In this document: piece after piece, positions 44,403-53,335 of the stretch
Position numbering within the stretch: the first letter of the stretch is position 1
How the letters are laid out: every line of letters starts with the position of its first letter
DNA from: Vibrio azureus
GTDB taxonomy: Bacteria; Pseudomonadota; Gammaproteobacteria; Enterobacterales; Vibrionaceae
Reading direction: 5' to 3'
DNA length: 64,000 nucleotides
Assembly (NCBI RefSeq): GCF_002849855.1
Contig: NZ_CP018617.1
Span: 992,001-1,056,000 of the forward strand
The notes under the pieces: generated by a model
What the model was told of the DNA's origin: nothing
The model's database searches: none
What the model saw: only the letters and a program-made list of their open reading frames with translations
Position numbers and translations under genes: made by a program

Positions 44403-44686
44403 TATACCCAAGTAACCTCAAGATGCTGTGTTCAGCGAGATGACCTTAACTTTCAGGCGCGGCAACGATTCGAAGATATAGTCGTTCTACATTGAGAATC
44501 GTTAACAAAGCCTGAGAGTTAAGGCCACTCGCCCTTTGGGAGCGTGTCACTGTGCCGACTTCTTTCGTCAGACAACCGTTCTTCTTACAAAAATAAGAAA
44601 GAGCCTGCTATTCCGCTTCGTTGTCTTCCTTGAATTCGACTCAGTGACCTCGCTCTGAATCAAGCATCTTGAGGTCACTTGGGTAT
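44403..44686. repeat. Long (284-bp) copy of the TATACCCAAGT repeat, inverted
   Basis: The reverse complement matches the copy at 8909-9193 over its whole length with roughly a dozen differences, including the inner inverted repeat and the GTTAACGATTCTCAATGTAG core. It ends about 70 bp before the protease start. No open reading frame lies inside. Confidence 0.85.
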
Positions 44687-44758
44687 GTAAACAGCCCCAT
44701 ATACCCGTTTGTTAACCCAATCTGGATATGTACTTCACAAAAAGACATGAGGTCACAC

Positions 44759-46537
44759 ATGAATCAACTTTTTCATCGGCTATATATGGCGACAACTTTG
44801 CTTGGATTAACCACGACCGTCCAAGCCAATGATCCCCTTTATCCACACCAATGGCATCTCAATAATACAGGTCAACATGCTTTTGCTGATAACCCAGCAG
44901 TGGCAGGTAATGATCTCAATACCCATCTGGCTCAAGCCATGGGGATTGCCGGTGTTGGCGTTAAAGTTGCCGTTATTGATACTGGCGTCCAAATCGACCA
45001 CCCCGACCTGTCTGAGAACGTTGTGGCGGGCAGTCGAAATTTTATCGAGGATTCACTGCATCCTACTGACTACCCCGTTGATAATCATGGCCATGGCACT
45101 GCAGTTGCAGGATTAATCAGTGCTGTTGGCAATAATGGAGAAGGAGTAAGAGGCGTCGCTTCTCGATCTTCTCTACTTGGTTTCAACTGGCTATCTAACC
45201 AAACTCTCGAAGGCTGGCTAATTTCTCATGGTGTTGATTCAGCGACCTCTGATGTAAGAGTGTTCAATCAAAGCTATGGTTTTAGCCCTATTGATCCCAT
45301 TCCATTTGATGAGAGTGACCCACAAATAAAGCTTGAAATGGATGTACTGAGAGACATCAGTAACAATAATGCTTGGGGACGAGGAGCCATCTTTGTTAAG
45401 TCTGCAGGAAATGGATATCGCTATTTCAATAACGGCCGTTTTTTTGTGCTGCCGGGCGATTTTTTTGCGGGAGGCAATAACGGTGGCTTACCGATGCATA
45501 ATTCCGGACAATCTTATGATAACAGCAATTATTATAACCTTGTGACGAGCGCATTAAGAGCAGATGGTAGACTCGCTAGCTATTCCTCTGTTGGTAGTAA
45601 TGTCTGGGTAGCGGCTCCAGCAGGTGAATTTGGACAAGATTTTCCAGCTATGGTCACAACGGATCTCATGGGATGCGATGCGGGTCAAAATACAACCGCT
45701 GGTCTTGGCTCGAACGACCTTCATGGTGGCACAGAACAAGACCCAAACTGTAATTATACAAGCACAATGAATGGGACATCATCTGCCGCACCCAATACTT
45801 CCGGAGTCATCGCCGCCCTCATGTCCACAAACCATGCGCTGAGTGCTCGTGATGTCCGTGCTCTGCTAGCAGAAACAGCAAGTGTGACAGACATTACTCA
45901 CCCTGGCGTTTACCTCCAGTTCACCAATCAGCAAGGAAAGCCCGTTCAGTATGAAGCCATTTCTCCATGGCAAACTAACGCTGCTGGTGTCCCTTTCCAC
46001 ACTTTTTATGGTTTTGGGGCAGTCAATCTTGATGCTGCCATGAAAAGAGCTCGCATGACCAACAACGTCTTGCCACCACAGATCATAACGCCTTGGATCA
46101 GTGAAACATCTAATACGCTGATTCCTGATGCTAGTCTGACGGGTGGTTCATCTTCCATTAATGTGACAGAGGATCTCACCGTAGAGTCTGTTCAGGTTAA
46201 ACTCACACTAGAACATGCCCGTTTACCTGATTTAGCCATAGAATTGATTTCTCCGTCAGGTACCCGTTCCGTTTTGCAAACCCCAAGAAATGGGTTGGTT
46301 GCTCAAGCGCTCGATCCAAACCTACTCGGATATAAAAACCAATTAATGCTGTCGAACCAGTTCTACGGAGAAAATGCCAAGGGTAATTGGACTCTACGGG
46401 CGATTGATACTAACGGAGAGGAAGTCTTCTCTGTCATCGCCTATTTTAATGCTCAAGCGATCTATCAATTACCTATGAACAATAATACGACCCCCGGTGT
46501 ACTTAAAGAATGGTCTATGCGCATTTTCGGTCATTAA
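44759..46537 (+). CDS. Secreted kexin-like subtilase (ASP type)
   Basis: Exported serine protease of 592 aa. Start at 44759 (MNQLFHRLYMATTLLGL) has GAGGT six bases upstream; the longer frame begins inside a repeat. A signal peptide is followed almost directly by the mature NDPLYPHQWHLNNTGQ, with no propeptide. Catalytic triad: Asp in VAVIDTGVQIDHPDLS, His in DNHGHGTAVAGLI and Ser in MNGTSSAAPNTSG. Residues about 440-575 form the P (proprotein convertase) domain. This is the layout of Aeromonas sobria ASP, which uses an external chaperone encoded immediately downstream, as here. Probably secreted into the medium. Confidence 0.93.
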   Translation: MNQLFHRLYMATTLLGLTTTVQANDPLYPHQWHLNNTGQHAFADNPAVAGNDLNTHLAQAMGIAGVGVKVAVIDTGVQIDHPDLSENVVAGSRNFIEDSLHPTDYPVDNHGHGTAVAGLISAVGNNGEGVRGVASRSSLLGFNWLSNQTLEGWLISHGVDSATSDVRVFNQSYGFSPIDPIPFDESDPQIKLEMDVLRDISNNNAWGRGAIFVKSAGNGYRYFNNGRFFVLPGDFFAGGNNGGLPMHNSGQSYDNSNYYNLVTSALRADGRLASYSSVGSNVWVAAPAGEFGQDFPAMVTTDLMGCDAGQNTTAGLGSNDLHGGTEQDPNCNYTSTMNGTSSAAPNTSGVIAALMSTNHALSARDVRALLAETASVTDITHPGVYLQFTNQQGKPVQYEAISPWQTNAAGVPFHTFYGFGAVNLDAAMKRARMTNNVLPPQIITPWISETSNTLIPDASLTGGSSSINVTEDLTVESVQVKLTLEHARLPDLAIELISPSGTRSVLQTPRNGLVAQALDPNLLGYKNQLMLSNQFYGENAKGNWTLRAIDTNGEEVFSVIAYFNAQAIYQLPMNNNTTPGVLKEWSMRIFGH

Positions 46538-46548
46538 GGAGCAATTCA

Positions 46549-47007
46549 ATGAAAGCTATCATATTTTCTTTATTAATCAGTTTAAGTTCTGTCATCAATC
46601 ACGCATTTGCGCAGGCGCCTTTGCCACAACAACCTGCACCTGATTTTTTCATCACTTCTGATGTCATTGAGATTAACGGACAAGCATACCGGAAAAAAGT
46701 CACCTCTCCCAGAAGTCGAAACGTAAATAATCTGACCTTAAATAGCGGTGATCAAGTCATTAAACATGCTTTTAGCCGAGTTTCTACTGCAACAGGATTA
46801 GTGTTCGTTACGGTGAATAATCCAGTAGAAGCAAGAAGCGTAGCAAATGCCTTAAAGCTTGAGTTAGTTTATGCTCATGGCGAATCTGCGGTTTTTCGTG
46901 CCACAGAAGAACAAAACCTGCTTACGCTTCATGATCAACTTTTAGCAGACAGTCGTATAAAGGCAGCTAAAGTCGAATTAAATAGCAGTAAATTTGACGT
47001 ACAATAA
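46549..47007 (+). CDS. Probable external chaperone of the ASP-type protease
   Basis: Exported 152-aa protein, starting at 46549 behind AAGGAG and only 11 bp after the protease stop codon. Signal peptide MKAIIFSLLISLSSVINHAF ending AQA. The mature protein has a Pro/Gln-rich head, a basic patch (RKKVTSPRSRNV) and a C-terminal subtilase-propeptide-like fold: TGLVFVTVNNPVEARSVANA and LLADSRIKAAKVELN. In Aeromonas sobria the gene in this position encodes a chaperone essential for maturation and inhibition of ASP; the same role is inferred here from position and size. Confidence 0.8.
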   Translation: MKAIIFSLLISLSSVINHAFAQAPLPQQPAPDFFITSDVIEINGQAYRKKVTSPRSRNVNNLTLNSGDQVIKHAFSRVSTATGLVFVTVNNPVEARSVANALKLELVYAHGESAVFRATEEQNLLTLHDQLLADSRIKAAKVELNSSKFDVQ

Positions 47008-47037
47008 TTCGCTAACAGCGAGGTTGGATAGCAACCA

Positions 47038-47066
47038 ATGCCCCTTTCTTTATGTTGAGGGGCATT
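47038..47066 (+). terminator. Rho-independent terminator of the protease-chaperone operon
   Basis: ATGCCCC and GGGGCAT arms with a T-run following, 31 bp past the chaperone stop codon. Confidence 0.9.
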
Positions 47067-47202
47067 TTTACTTTTTATTATCGAACCAAAGCGCAATTTT
47101 CATTAGATACAAAATTACTAATAAATTGAACTGCAAGTGTGAACTTTATCTCTCCTTTAAACATCTAGAGCTTCTATCCTTTAGTGCATAAATAAACGAA
47201 CA

Positions 47203-47276
47203 CTAGGTGACCTCAAAGTGACGTTTTCAGCTTATTAGCCTCGCTCTAAATAAGCATATTGAGGTCATTTTAGCAT
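47203..47276. repeat. Degraded TATACCCAAGT repeat copy
   Basis: Arms CTAGGTGACCTCAAAGTGAC and ATATTGAGGTCATTTTAG enclose GCCTCGCTCTAAATAAGC. The terminal bases have diverged. Nothing else is seen between the terminator at 47066 and the next gene. Confidence 0.6.
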
Positions 47277-47329
47277 GGTCATCTGTTTTATAAATTAACT
47301 ACCAATGAACTTTACATCGAGTAACCAAC

Positions 47330-47665
47330 ATGCACAAAATGAATCCAGCTCTACTGCTTATCACCACGACTCTGTTCGCTTTTAGTACCTTTGCAAACGA
47401 AAAAAATGAGGCATACTCTGATAGAGTTGAGAAATTTGGGTGCTCTGGTTTGATCAACAGTTATGATGCACAAGACCACAACTTTGTCCTTTCTTGCCAA
47501 GCGGAACATGTTCCTGACTTCCAGACTAAAACTGTACATATCAACAAAAATACCCGGCTAGAAAATATTCAAGAATCCGATTTAGATGGGGCAAGTGTCA
47601 AAGTAGAAGGTGTTGTCATTGATGGTCAGAACATTGCAAAAATAATTCAATTTGCGACTGAATAG
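47330..47665 (+). CDS. Small exported protein, DUF5666-like
   Basis: About 111 aa with a signal peptide (MHKMNPALLLITTTLFAFST ending FANE; Met4 is an alternative start). The mature part contains two cysteines (FGCSGLI, VLSCQAE) and the pattern KTVHINKNTRLENIQESDLDGASVKVEGVV followed by IAKIIQF, which resembles the OB-like DUF5666 repeat (variable-strand, then DLkvGdrVeV.G). The match is loose. Probably periplasmic. The small gene is followed by a convergent membrane protein gene 39 bp away. Confidence 0.6.
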   Translation: MHKMNPALLLITTTLFAFSTFANEKNEAYSDRVEKFGCSGLINSYDAQDHNFVLSCQAEHVPDFQTKTVHINKNTRLENIQESDLDGASVKVEGVVIDGQNIAKIIQFATE

Positions 47666-47704
47666 ACCCAACTCTGGCGAAGCTTGATTGTTCAGTCGAT
47701 GCAA

Positions 47705-48454
47705 CTATTCATGTTTTGAAATCGATGTCCTCGGTAAAGGTATCGCCCAAAGCATCGGAATAGTGAGTATAAAAAAGACCGGGATTAAACTGAGTCCATA
47801 CCAAATAGAGTAATCATCGCGAAACAACCAAAATATACTGATTAACAATAAGTATGAAAAACTGCAGCAAAACCCCAAGCACAAAGCAGAAAATCGCTGA
47901 TAATGTATCGAGATAATTCGATGTAGGTATTTCCCTAACTTACCAGCACAGTAGACAGAGAAATGCCATGTAATAACGAAGCTTACTAGGGCAATAAACC
48001 CTGACCAGAGCCCTAAAGTGTAGCGATCAATCACAAAAGATTGACCCGTACGACTCAAAAGCAAATACATTTTTTGCTCAGAGTATGACGCAAGATGAAG
48101 AGCATTAGCTGAGGCAATAAAATTGCTGAAATAAGCAATGGCAAAAAAGGTCGTTCGTAAACAATAGGGTTGATAAATTTGTGAACATCTTCGTAGCCAG
48201 TATCGTGCATCGACTTTCTTGATACCTTTATGATTTATCGCCCTATTCTGTGTAACTTTGTTTGTTGAGCTGTTTGTTACCATGTCACGAGACGTCATAT
48301 GACGACTTGATTGAGTGTGATAGGTTAACTTTGCGTGGTGATCTGGTTTCATGTGATCAATAGGTTTTGTACTACAAATAAGACTACTAGGCCGATTGTG
48401 AAACAACAGCCAGAACATACCAAAAACTAAAAAAGCCAATAAAATAAATAGCAT
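47705..48454 (-). CDS. Inner-membrane protein of unknown function
   Basis: Not recognised. The 249-aa product opens with a membrane segment (MLFILLAFLVFGMFWLLF), then a polar, His-rich cytosolic or periplasmic stretch of about 60 residues (HMKPDHHAKLTYHTQ), followed by three to four more hydrophobic segments (TLGLWSGFIALVSFVITWHF, ALCLGFCCSFSYLLLISIFW, LSLIPVFFILTIPMLWAIPL). No domain motif is visible. Convergent with the 47330 gene. Confidence 0.6.
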   Translation of the reverse strand: MLFILLAFLVFGMFWLLFHNRPSSLICSTKPIDHMKPDHHAKLTYHTQSSRHMTSRDMVTNSSTNKVTQNRAINHKGIKKVDARYWLRRCSQIYQPYCLRTTFFAIAYFSNFIASANALHLASYSEQKMYLLLSRTGQSFVIDRYTLGLWSGFIALVSFVITWHFSVYCAGKLGKYLHRIISIHYQRFSALCLGFCCSFSYLLLISIFWLFRDDYSIWYGLSLIPVFFILTIPMLWAIPLPRTSISKHE

Positions 48455-49032
48455 GATACCTCCATAGGAGAGACTTCCGTATCGCTATTTAAGAATAGCA
48501 GCTATGTTTCTTTACAACTCAGCGGTAAAAGCCATACTAAATTATGGGCTACCGACAACAGCCTCTACTCCCCTGTTTTTTCTCCGTCATTCCGCTATAT
48601 TTTGTAAAATTTCACAACGTAATTTTGTTGCGAATTTTATATAAATACTAGTGATTCAGTTCAACTTCTAATTTTCGATCTTTATAAATTCAGAGCTTTA
48701 TACTAAAACCCCCCTCTAATATCTCATGGCACAATAAAAACACGTTTCACCGCCAAACAAAACTTAACATTTTGTTTACACTTACTTGGTAGGTTATTTC
48801 AAAATTCATCGCTGATTTGAGTCCGTTAATTAGCAATAACTATTAGCCAGACTCAATATTTCAGCACACTGTTTTGTTTTGGCCATGCTTGATAAAAACC
48901 GTGCTAGAGCAACAACAATGAAATTTGAAGGTAGCCTCTGCACCTCTACAAAGCCTTACTACTCGATAGGCTGTTGTTTAATGATAAGTAGCTGCAATCT
49001 CGAAGATATGCGGCTCTCCAAAGGAGCTTGAG
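48455..49032. other. Intergenic region upstream of the 2-oxoacid dehydrogenase operon
   Basis: No gene seen on either strand and no repeat copy. AT-rich between 48590 and 48830. It must carry the promoter of the E1alpha gene, which has a strong ribosome site (AAAGGAGCTTGAG) just before its ATG at 49033. No operator is recognised. Confidence 0.5.
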
Positions 49033-50127
49033 ATGAGTATTCAGGCATTACCTATGCATCGATTTATCGATCATGATGGGAACCTAGTCAGCCAATTACC
49101 CAACTGGGCTGATTTGCAAACTTTAGTTGGCTTTTACCGGGACATGGTATTAGCTCGTACTTACGATAATAAAGCAGTTGCGTTGCAACGGACGGGTAAA
49201 TTAGGCACTTATCCATCACACCTCGGTTCAGAAGCCGTTGGAATCGGTGTTGGTCGCGCGATGAAAATGAGCGATGTTTTCATCCCCTACTATCGCGATA
49301 TGCCAGCTATGTGGTGCCGAGGAATAGGAATGGAAAAGAACTTACAATATTGGGGGGGAGATGAACGTGGCAGTGATTTTTCACCTGAGGACAGCCCTTT
49401 CCCAAGCCGTGACCTCCCCCTTTGCGTGCCCATTGCAACGCAGTGCACACACGCTGTTGGCGTTGCCTCTGCGCTTAAAATTCAAGGTAATCATGATGCT
49501 GCTTTAGTCATGTGTGGAGATGGCGGTACATCCAAAGGTGATTTCCTTGAATCAATAAACTGTGCAGGCGCTTGGAATATTCCACTCGTTTTCGTCGTAA
49601 ACAATAACCAATGGGCTATTTCCGTACCACGCGACCTTCAATGTGCCGCAGATTTCTTATCAAAAAAAGCCCATGGCGCTGGTATACCAGGAATTACCGT
49701 TGACGGTAATGATGTCGTCGCTGTTTATGATGCTGTTTTCACTTCCTTAGATCGTGCACGTAAAGGGAAAGGTGCCACATTGATTGAGGCCGTCAGCTAT
49801 CGTTTAAGTGACCATACCACAGCAGATGATGCAACACGTTATCGTGACAATGATGAAGTAGAAACCGCTTGGAAATATGAGCCAGTTAAACGCCTTAAAA
49901 CTTTTTTAGTCCAGCAAGGGAAATGGGACGAAACACAAGAAAAAAATTGGGCCGAGCACTGCAAAAAGTTGGTTGAATTCAGCGTAGAGCGTTACTTGAA
50001 TATGCCTAACCAAGCACCGGAAACAGGCTTTGATTTCCTCTATGAATCGCTTCCTCAAGAGCTCCATGCTCAAAGAGATGAATTAATTAACAAAGCAATG
50101 CGTATGCAAGGAGGCAAACATGGCTGA
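49033..50127 (+). CDS. 2-oxoacid dehydrogenase E1 alpha subunit
   Basis: Alpha subunit (364 aa) of a thiamine diphosphate-dependent pyruvate or branched-chain 2-oxoacid dehydrogenase. The ThDP motif GDGGTSKGDFLESINCAGAWNIPLVFVVNNNQ lies near residues 160-190 and the RYRDNDEVETAWKYEP and YRLSDHTTADDATRYR segments carry the phosphorylation-loop-like region. AAAGGAG sits before the ATG. It overlaps E1beta by eight bases. Annotation as pyruvate versus branched-chain cannot be settled here; the etf and ETF-QO neighbours favour branched-chain. No E3 gene is present in the window. Confidence 0.9.
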   Translation: MSIQALPMHRFIDHDGNLVSQLPNWADLQTLVGFYRDMVLARTYDNKAVALQRTGKLGTYPSHLGSEAVGIGVGRAMKMSDVFIPYYRDMPAMWCRGIGMEKNLQYWGGDERGSDFSPEDSPFPSRDLPLCVPIATQCTHAVGVASALKIQGNHDAALVMCGDGGTSKGDFLESINCAGAWNIPLVFVVNNNQWAISVPRDLQCAADFLSKKAHGAGIPGITVDGNDVVAVYDAVFTSLDRARKGKGATLIEAVSYRLSDHTTADDATRYRDNDEVETAWKYEPVKRLKTFLVQQGKWDETQEKNWAEHCKKLVEFSVERYLNMPNQAPETGFDFLYESLPQELHAQRDELINKAMRMQGGKHG

Positions 50128-51103
50128 AATCACTTTAGTCGAAGCAGTTAACCTTGCTTTGCACCATGAGATGGAACGTAATCGAGATGTGATTGTACTC
50201 GGTGAAGACGTTGGTGATAACGGAGGCGTTTTCCGCGCTACAGTCGGGCTAAAACAAAAATTCGGTTTGAGACGTGTCATGGATACACCATTGGCAGAAG
50301 CTCTCATTGGTGGTGTTGCGGTAGGTATGGCGACACAAGGTCTAAGGCCCGTGGCAGAGTTTCAGTTTCAAGGCTTCGTATTTCCCGCGCTTGAGCACTT
50401 GATGTGTCATGCCGCGAGAATGCGTAATCGAACTCGAGGCCGGTTAACCTGTCCGGCTGTATTTCGTGCTCCGTTTGGCGGAGGGATTCATGCACCAGAG
50501 CATCACTCTGAAAGTGTTGAAGCTCTTTTTGCCCACACTGCAGGCTTCAAAGTGGTTATTCCATCTTCCCCACAACGTGCTTATGGACTGTTATTAGCCT
50601 CCATTCGCAGTAACGATCCTGTAATGTTCTTTGAGCCGAAACGCATTTACCGAACGGTAAAGTCCGAGGTGATTGATAACGGTGAAGCATTACCTCTTGA
50701 TACATGCTTTACGCTTCGCAAAGGGCGCGATATCACACTGGTAACTTGGGGGGCTTGTGTGGTCGAATCGCTTCAAGCAGCCCAGTCGCTATCAGAGCAA
50801 GGCATTGAAGTTGAAGTCATTGACTTAGCCAGCATCAAGCCGATTGATATGGCAACTATTCTCAATTCTCTAGAAAAGACAGGACGACTTCTCGTTGTTC
50901 ATGAAGCCAGCAAAACATGTGGTGTAGGTGCAGAGATCATCGCTCGCACTTCAGAGCATGCCATGTGCCTACTAAAAGCCCCGCCTAAACGCGTTACAGG
51001 TATGGACACAATCATGCCTTACTATCGAAATGAAGATTATTACATGATCCAAAAAGAAGACATTACCCTTGCGGCTCGTGAACTCATGGAGAATTGGAAA
51101 TGA
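50120..51103 (+). CDS. 2-oxoacid dehydrogenase E1 beta subunit
   Basis: Beta subunit (327 aa) of the same E1. It opens MAEITLVEAVNLALHHEMERN and has the family motifs VLGEDVGDNGGVFRAT, RVMDTPLAEALIGGVAVGMA, PAVFRAPFGGGIHAPEHHSE and TLVTWGACVVESLQAA. It forms the alpha2beta2 E1 with the upstream gene and decarboxylates the 2-oxoacid, transferring the acyl group to lipoyl-E2. Its stop codon overlaps the E2 start (ATGA), giving tight translational coupling. Confidence 0.92.
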   Translation: MAEITLVEAVNLALHHEMERNRDVIVLGEDVGDNGGVFRATVGLKQKFGLRRVMDTPLAEALIGGVAVGMATQGLRPVAEFQFQGFVFPALEHLMCHAARMRNRTRGRLTCPAVFRAPFGGGIHAPEHHSESVEALFAHTAGFKVVIPSSPQRAYGLLLASIRSNDPVMFFEPKRIYRTVKSEVIDNGEALPLDTCFTLRKGRDITLVTWGACVVESLQAAQSLSEQGIEVEVIDLASIKPIDMATILNSLEKTGRLLVVHEASKTCGVGAEIIARTSEHAMCLLKAPPKRVTGMDTIMPYYRNEDYYMIQKEDITLAARELMENWK

Positions 51104-52245
51104 AGACCTTTAACTTACCCGACCTTGGCGAAGGACTGGCAGAATCTGAAATAGTAAAATGGCATATCTCTGTCGGTGATACTGTCGAGCTGGATCAAAT
51201 TGTGCTGACTGTGGAAACCGCTAAGGCAACCGTTGATGTACCAGCCCCCTATAGTGGCACAATTGTGAGTCGTCATGGGGAAGAAGGTGAGGTGGTTAAT
51301 ATCGGTGCCCTCCTACTTGAAATCGATGAGTTGGGTGCAACTCAAGCACCTGTAGAGAAAAAACAAACCGCTGACGCAGCAACCGTAGTGGGTAATGTTT
51401 CTCAACGTGCACACAGTGTTAATGTTGATGATTTCTGGATTGGTGGCGAACATAACACTTCTAACAATGAGTTTATTACTGCTCTTCCTTCTGCACGCTT
51501 ACTCGCTAATAAGCTTGGTGTTGATATTAAAGAAGTGAAAGGATCGGGTCCTAATGGCTTGGTTGTTGATGCCGATATTTACGATGAAGCCGGAAAACAG
51601 CGTCCAGGTACCGAAGTATTAAAAGGGGCTCGCAGAACGATGGTTTCGACCATGGCGGAGTCACATCACAACGTTGCGTCGGTTACTATCACAGAGGAAG
51701 CCTTGCTGGAAAACTGGGAAAAAGGCGAGGATATTAGCATCCGCTTAATTCAAGCATTGGTTTATGCATGTAAGGAAGAACCCGCAATGAATGCATGGTT
51801 CGATGCTGAAACCATGACACGCTGCGTGCATACAACCGTTAATATTGGCGTAGCCGTCGACAGTCGCCATGGACTTTATGTTCCCGTACTTCGTCATGCC
51901 GATGAATATGAGCCAAAAGATGTTCGTCGTTGGCTAGATCAAACGGTTGAAGGGATCCGTGACAGAAAGATTGGTCGTGAACAATTGCAACATGCCACTA
52001 TTACCTTATCGAACTTTGGCTCTATCGCCGGTATCTATGCGACCCCTGTTGTCACTCCTCCACAAGTTGCGATTGTAGGGGCTGGTCGAATTATCGAAAA
52101 AGTCGTTTTAAGAAAAGGGAAAGCGGTCGGTGTAAAAGCAATGCCCCTCTCTGTAACGTTTGATCATCGGGCTTGTACAGGTGGTGAAGCCGCTCGGTTT
52201 ACTCGATGTTTAGCTGAGCACTTAAGCAGAGCCAGTGTGGAATAA
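51100..52245 (+). CDS. 2-oxoacid dehydrogenase E2, dihydrolipoyl acyltransferase
   Basis: E2 core subunit (381 aa). Residues 1-80: lipoyl domain, opening MKTFNLPDLGEGLAESEIVKW and with lipoylated Lys in VETAKATVD near residue 41. About 120-155: E1/E3-binding domain (ALPSARLLANKLGVDIKEVKGSGPNGLVV). About 170-381: catalytic domain. The active-site motif reads FDHRACTGGEAARF: the usual His is present, but the Asp of HxxxDG is Thr. This HRxxTGGEAARF variant is, to my knowledge, shared by several 2-oxoacid E2 proteins. Start at 51100 overlaps the E1beta stop. Confidence 0.92.
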   Translation: MKTFNLPDLGEGLAESEIVKWHISVGDTVELDQIVLTVETAKATVDVPAPYSGTIVSRHGEEGEVVNIGALLLEIDELGATQAPVEKKQTADAATVVGNVSQRAHSVNVDDFWIGGEHNTSNNEFITALPSARLLANKLGVDIKEVKGSGPNGLVVDADIYDEAGKQRPGTEVLKGARRTMVSTMAESHHNVASVTITEEALLENWEKGEDISIRLIQALVYACKEEPAMNAWFDAETMTRCVHTTVNIGVAVDSRHGLYVPVLRHADEYEPKDVRRWLDQTVEGIRDRKIGREQLQHATITLSNFGSIAGIYATPVVTPPQVAIVGAGRIIEKVVLRKGKAVGVKAMPLSVTFDHRACTGGEAARFTRCLAEHLSRASVE

Positions 52246-52277
52246 AGTGGGTTAACTTATTGTTGTAATGCTCAACA

Positions 52278-52308
52278 AAGAGCCTAACATTTCTGTTAGG
52301 CTCTTTTC
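52278..52308 (+). terminator. Rho-independent terminator of the 2-oxoacid dehydrogenase operon
   Basis: AAGAGCCTAACA and TGTTAGGCTCTT arms, loop TTTC, then TT. It lies 33 bp past the E2 stop codon and could also serve the convergent etfA gene. Confidence 0.9.
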
Positions 52309-52350
52309 GTTAAACAGCGTTTAAGTCAAACCGCTTCTAAACGAAACGAC

Positions 52351-53322
52351 CTAGTCGGTGACCTTTTGTATTAGCTCAGGTACTACCTCAAATAAATCAC
52401 CAACCAACCCATAGTCTGCAACTTGAAAGATCGGTGCTTCCGGATCGCTATTGATCGCGACAATCACTTTAGACTCTTTCATGCCCGCTAAATGCTGAAT
52501 CGCTCCAGAAATACCGATTGCAATATAAAGTTGTGGGGCAACAATTTTTCCTGTTTGCCCAACTTGAAGATCATTAGAGACAAAGCCTGCATCAACTGCA
52601 GCTCTAGATGCACCAATCGCGGCACCAAGTTTGTCTGCCAATTGCTCGATCATTACAAAGTTGTCTTTACTACCTAGTCCTCTTCCTCCAGAAACTACCA
52701 CACTGGCAGCAGGCAGATCGGGTCTTTCGGTTTCCATCTTCTGTTGTCCAACAAACTCACTGCATTGCGAAGCAATCACGGTTTCTAACTTAACAACTTT
52801 TTCAACCACTGGGCTTGGAGATACGGTCGCTGAATCAAATGCCGTTGAGCGAATTGTCATCACTTTTGTCGCATCATCGGAGCGAACTCTGGCGAGTGCA
52901 TTACCGGCATAAATAGGCCTTATAACGGTGTCCAAAGACTCTATCGCTGTAACGTCTGAGAGCTGTCCCACATCTAATAATGCCGCCACACGTGGCATCA
53001 GGTTTTTCCCAAAGGTAGAGGCAGGTGCTAAAAGATGAGAGTATTCAGATGCCATTTCAGCAATCAATGCTGAAGTATTTTCTGCTAATCTATGCTGGTA
53101 CACATCAGAATCAATAGATAAGATTTGATCAACGCCTTCGACACGCTGCAACTGCTCTATAACTGATTGACACTGAAATCCGACAACTAAAGCGGTGACA
53201 GGTAATGAAGAATCATTGAGAGTAAGATATGAGGCTGCATTAATAACTTTTAACGTATCTGCCGAAAGTGATTGATTATCGTGTTCGACAATAACCAAGG
53301 TTGCATTTGGCTTGCTGTGCAT
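52351..53322 (-). CDS. etfA: Electron transfer flavoprotein alpha subunit
   Basis: FAD-binding alpha subunit (323 aa) of ETF, which collects electrons from acyl-CoA dehydrogenases. The C-terminal FAD site is visible: VVSGGRGLGSKDNFVMIEQLADKLGAAIGASRAAVDAGFV, LQVGQTGKIVAPQLYIAIGISGAIQHLAGM and KVIVAINSDPEAPIFQVADYGLVGDLFEVVPEL. The N-terminal domain is diverged, as usual. It follows etfB with a 13-bp gap; the operon is read on the minus strand. Confidence 0.95.
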   Translation of the reverse strand: MHSKPNATLVIVEHDNQSLSADTLKVINAASYLTLNDSSLPVTALVVGFQCQSVIEQLQRVEGVDQILSIDSDVYQHRLAENTSALIAEMASEYSHLLAPASTFGKNLMPRVAALLDVGQLSDVTAIESLDTVIRPIYAGNALARVRSDDATKVMTIRSTAFDSATVSPSPVVEKVVKLETVIASQCSEFVGQQKMETERPDLPAASVVVSGGRGLGSKDNFVMIEQLADKLGAAIGASRAAVDAGFVSNDLQVGQTGKIVAPQLYIAIGISGAIQHLAGMKESKVIVAINSDPEAPIFQVADYGLVGDLFEVVPELIQKVTD

Positions 53323-53335
53323 AATAATGTTCCTT

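Noticed and set aside
44829..45116. 95-aa frame inside the protease gene
   Set aside because: It is another frame of the protease coding sequence, with no ribosome site or domain.
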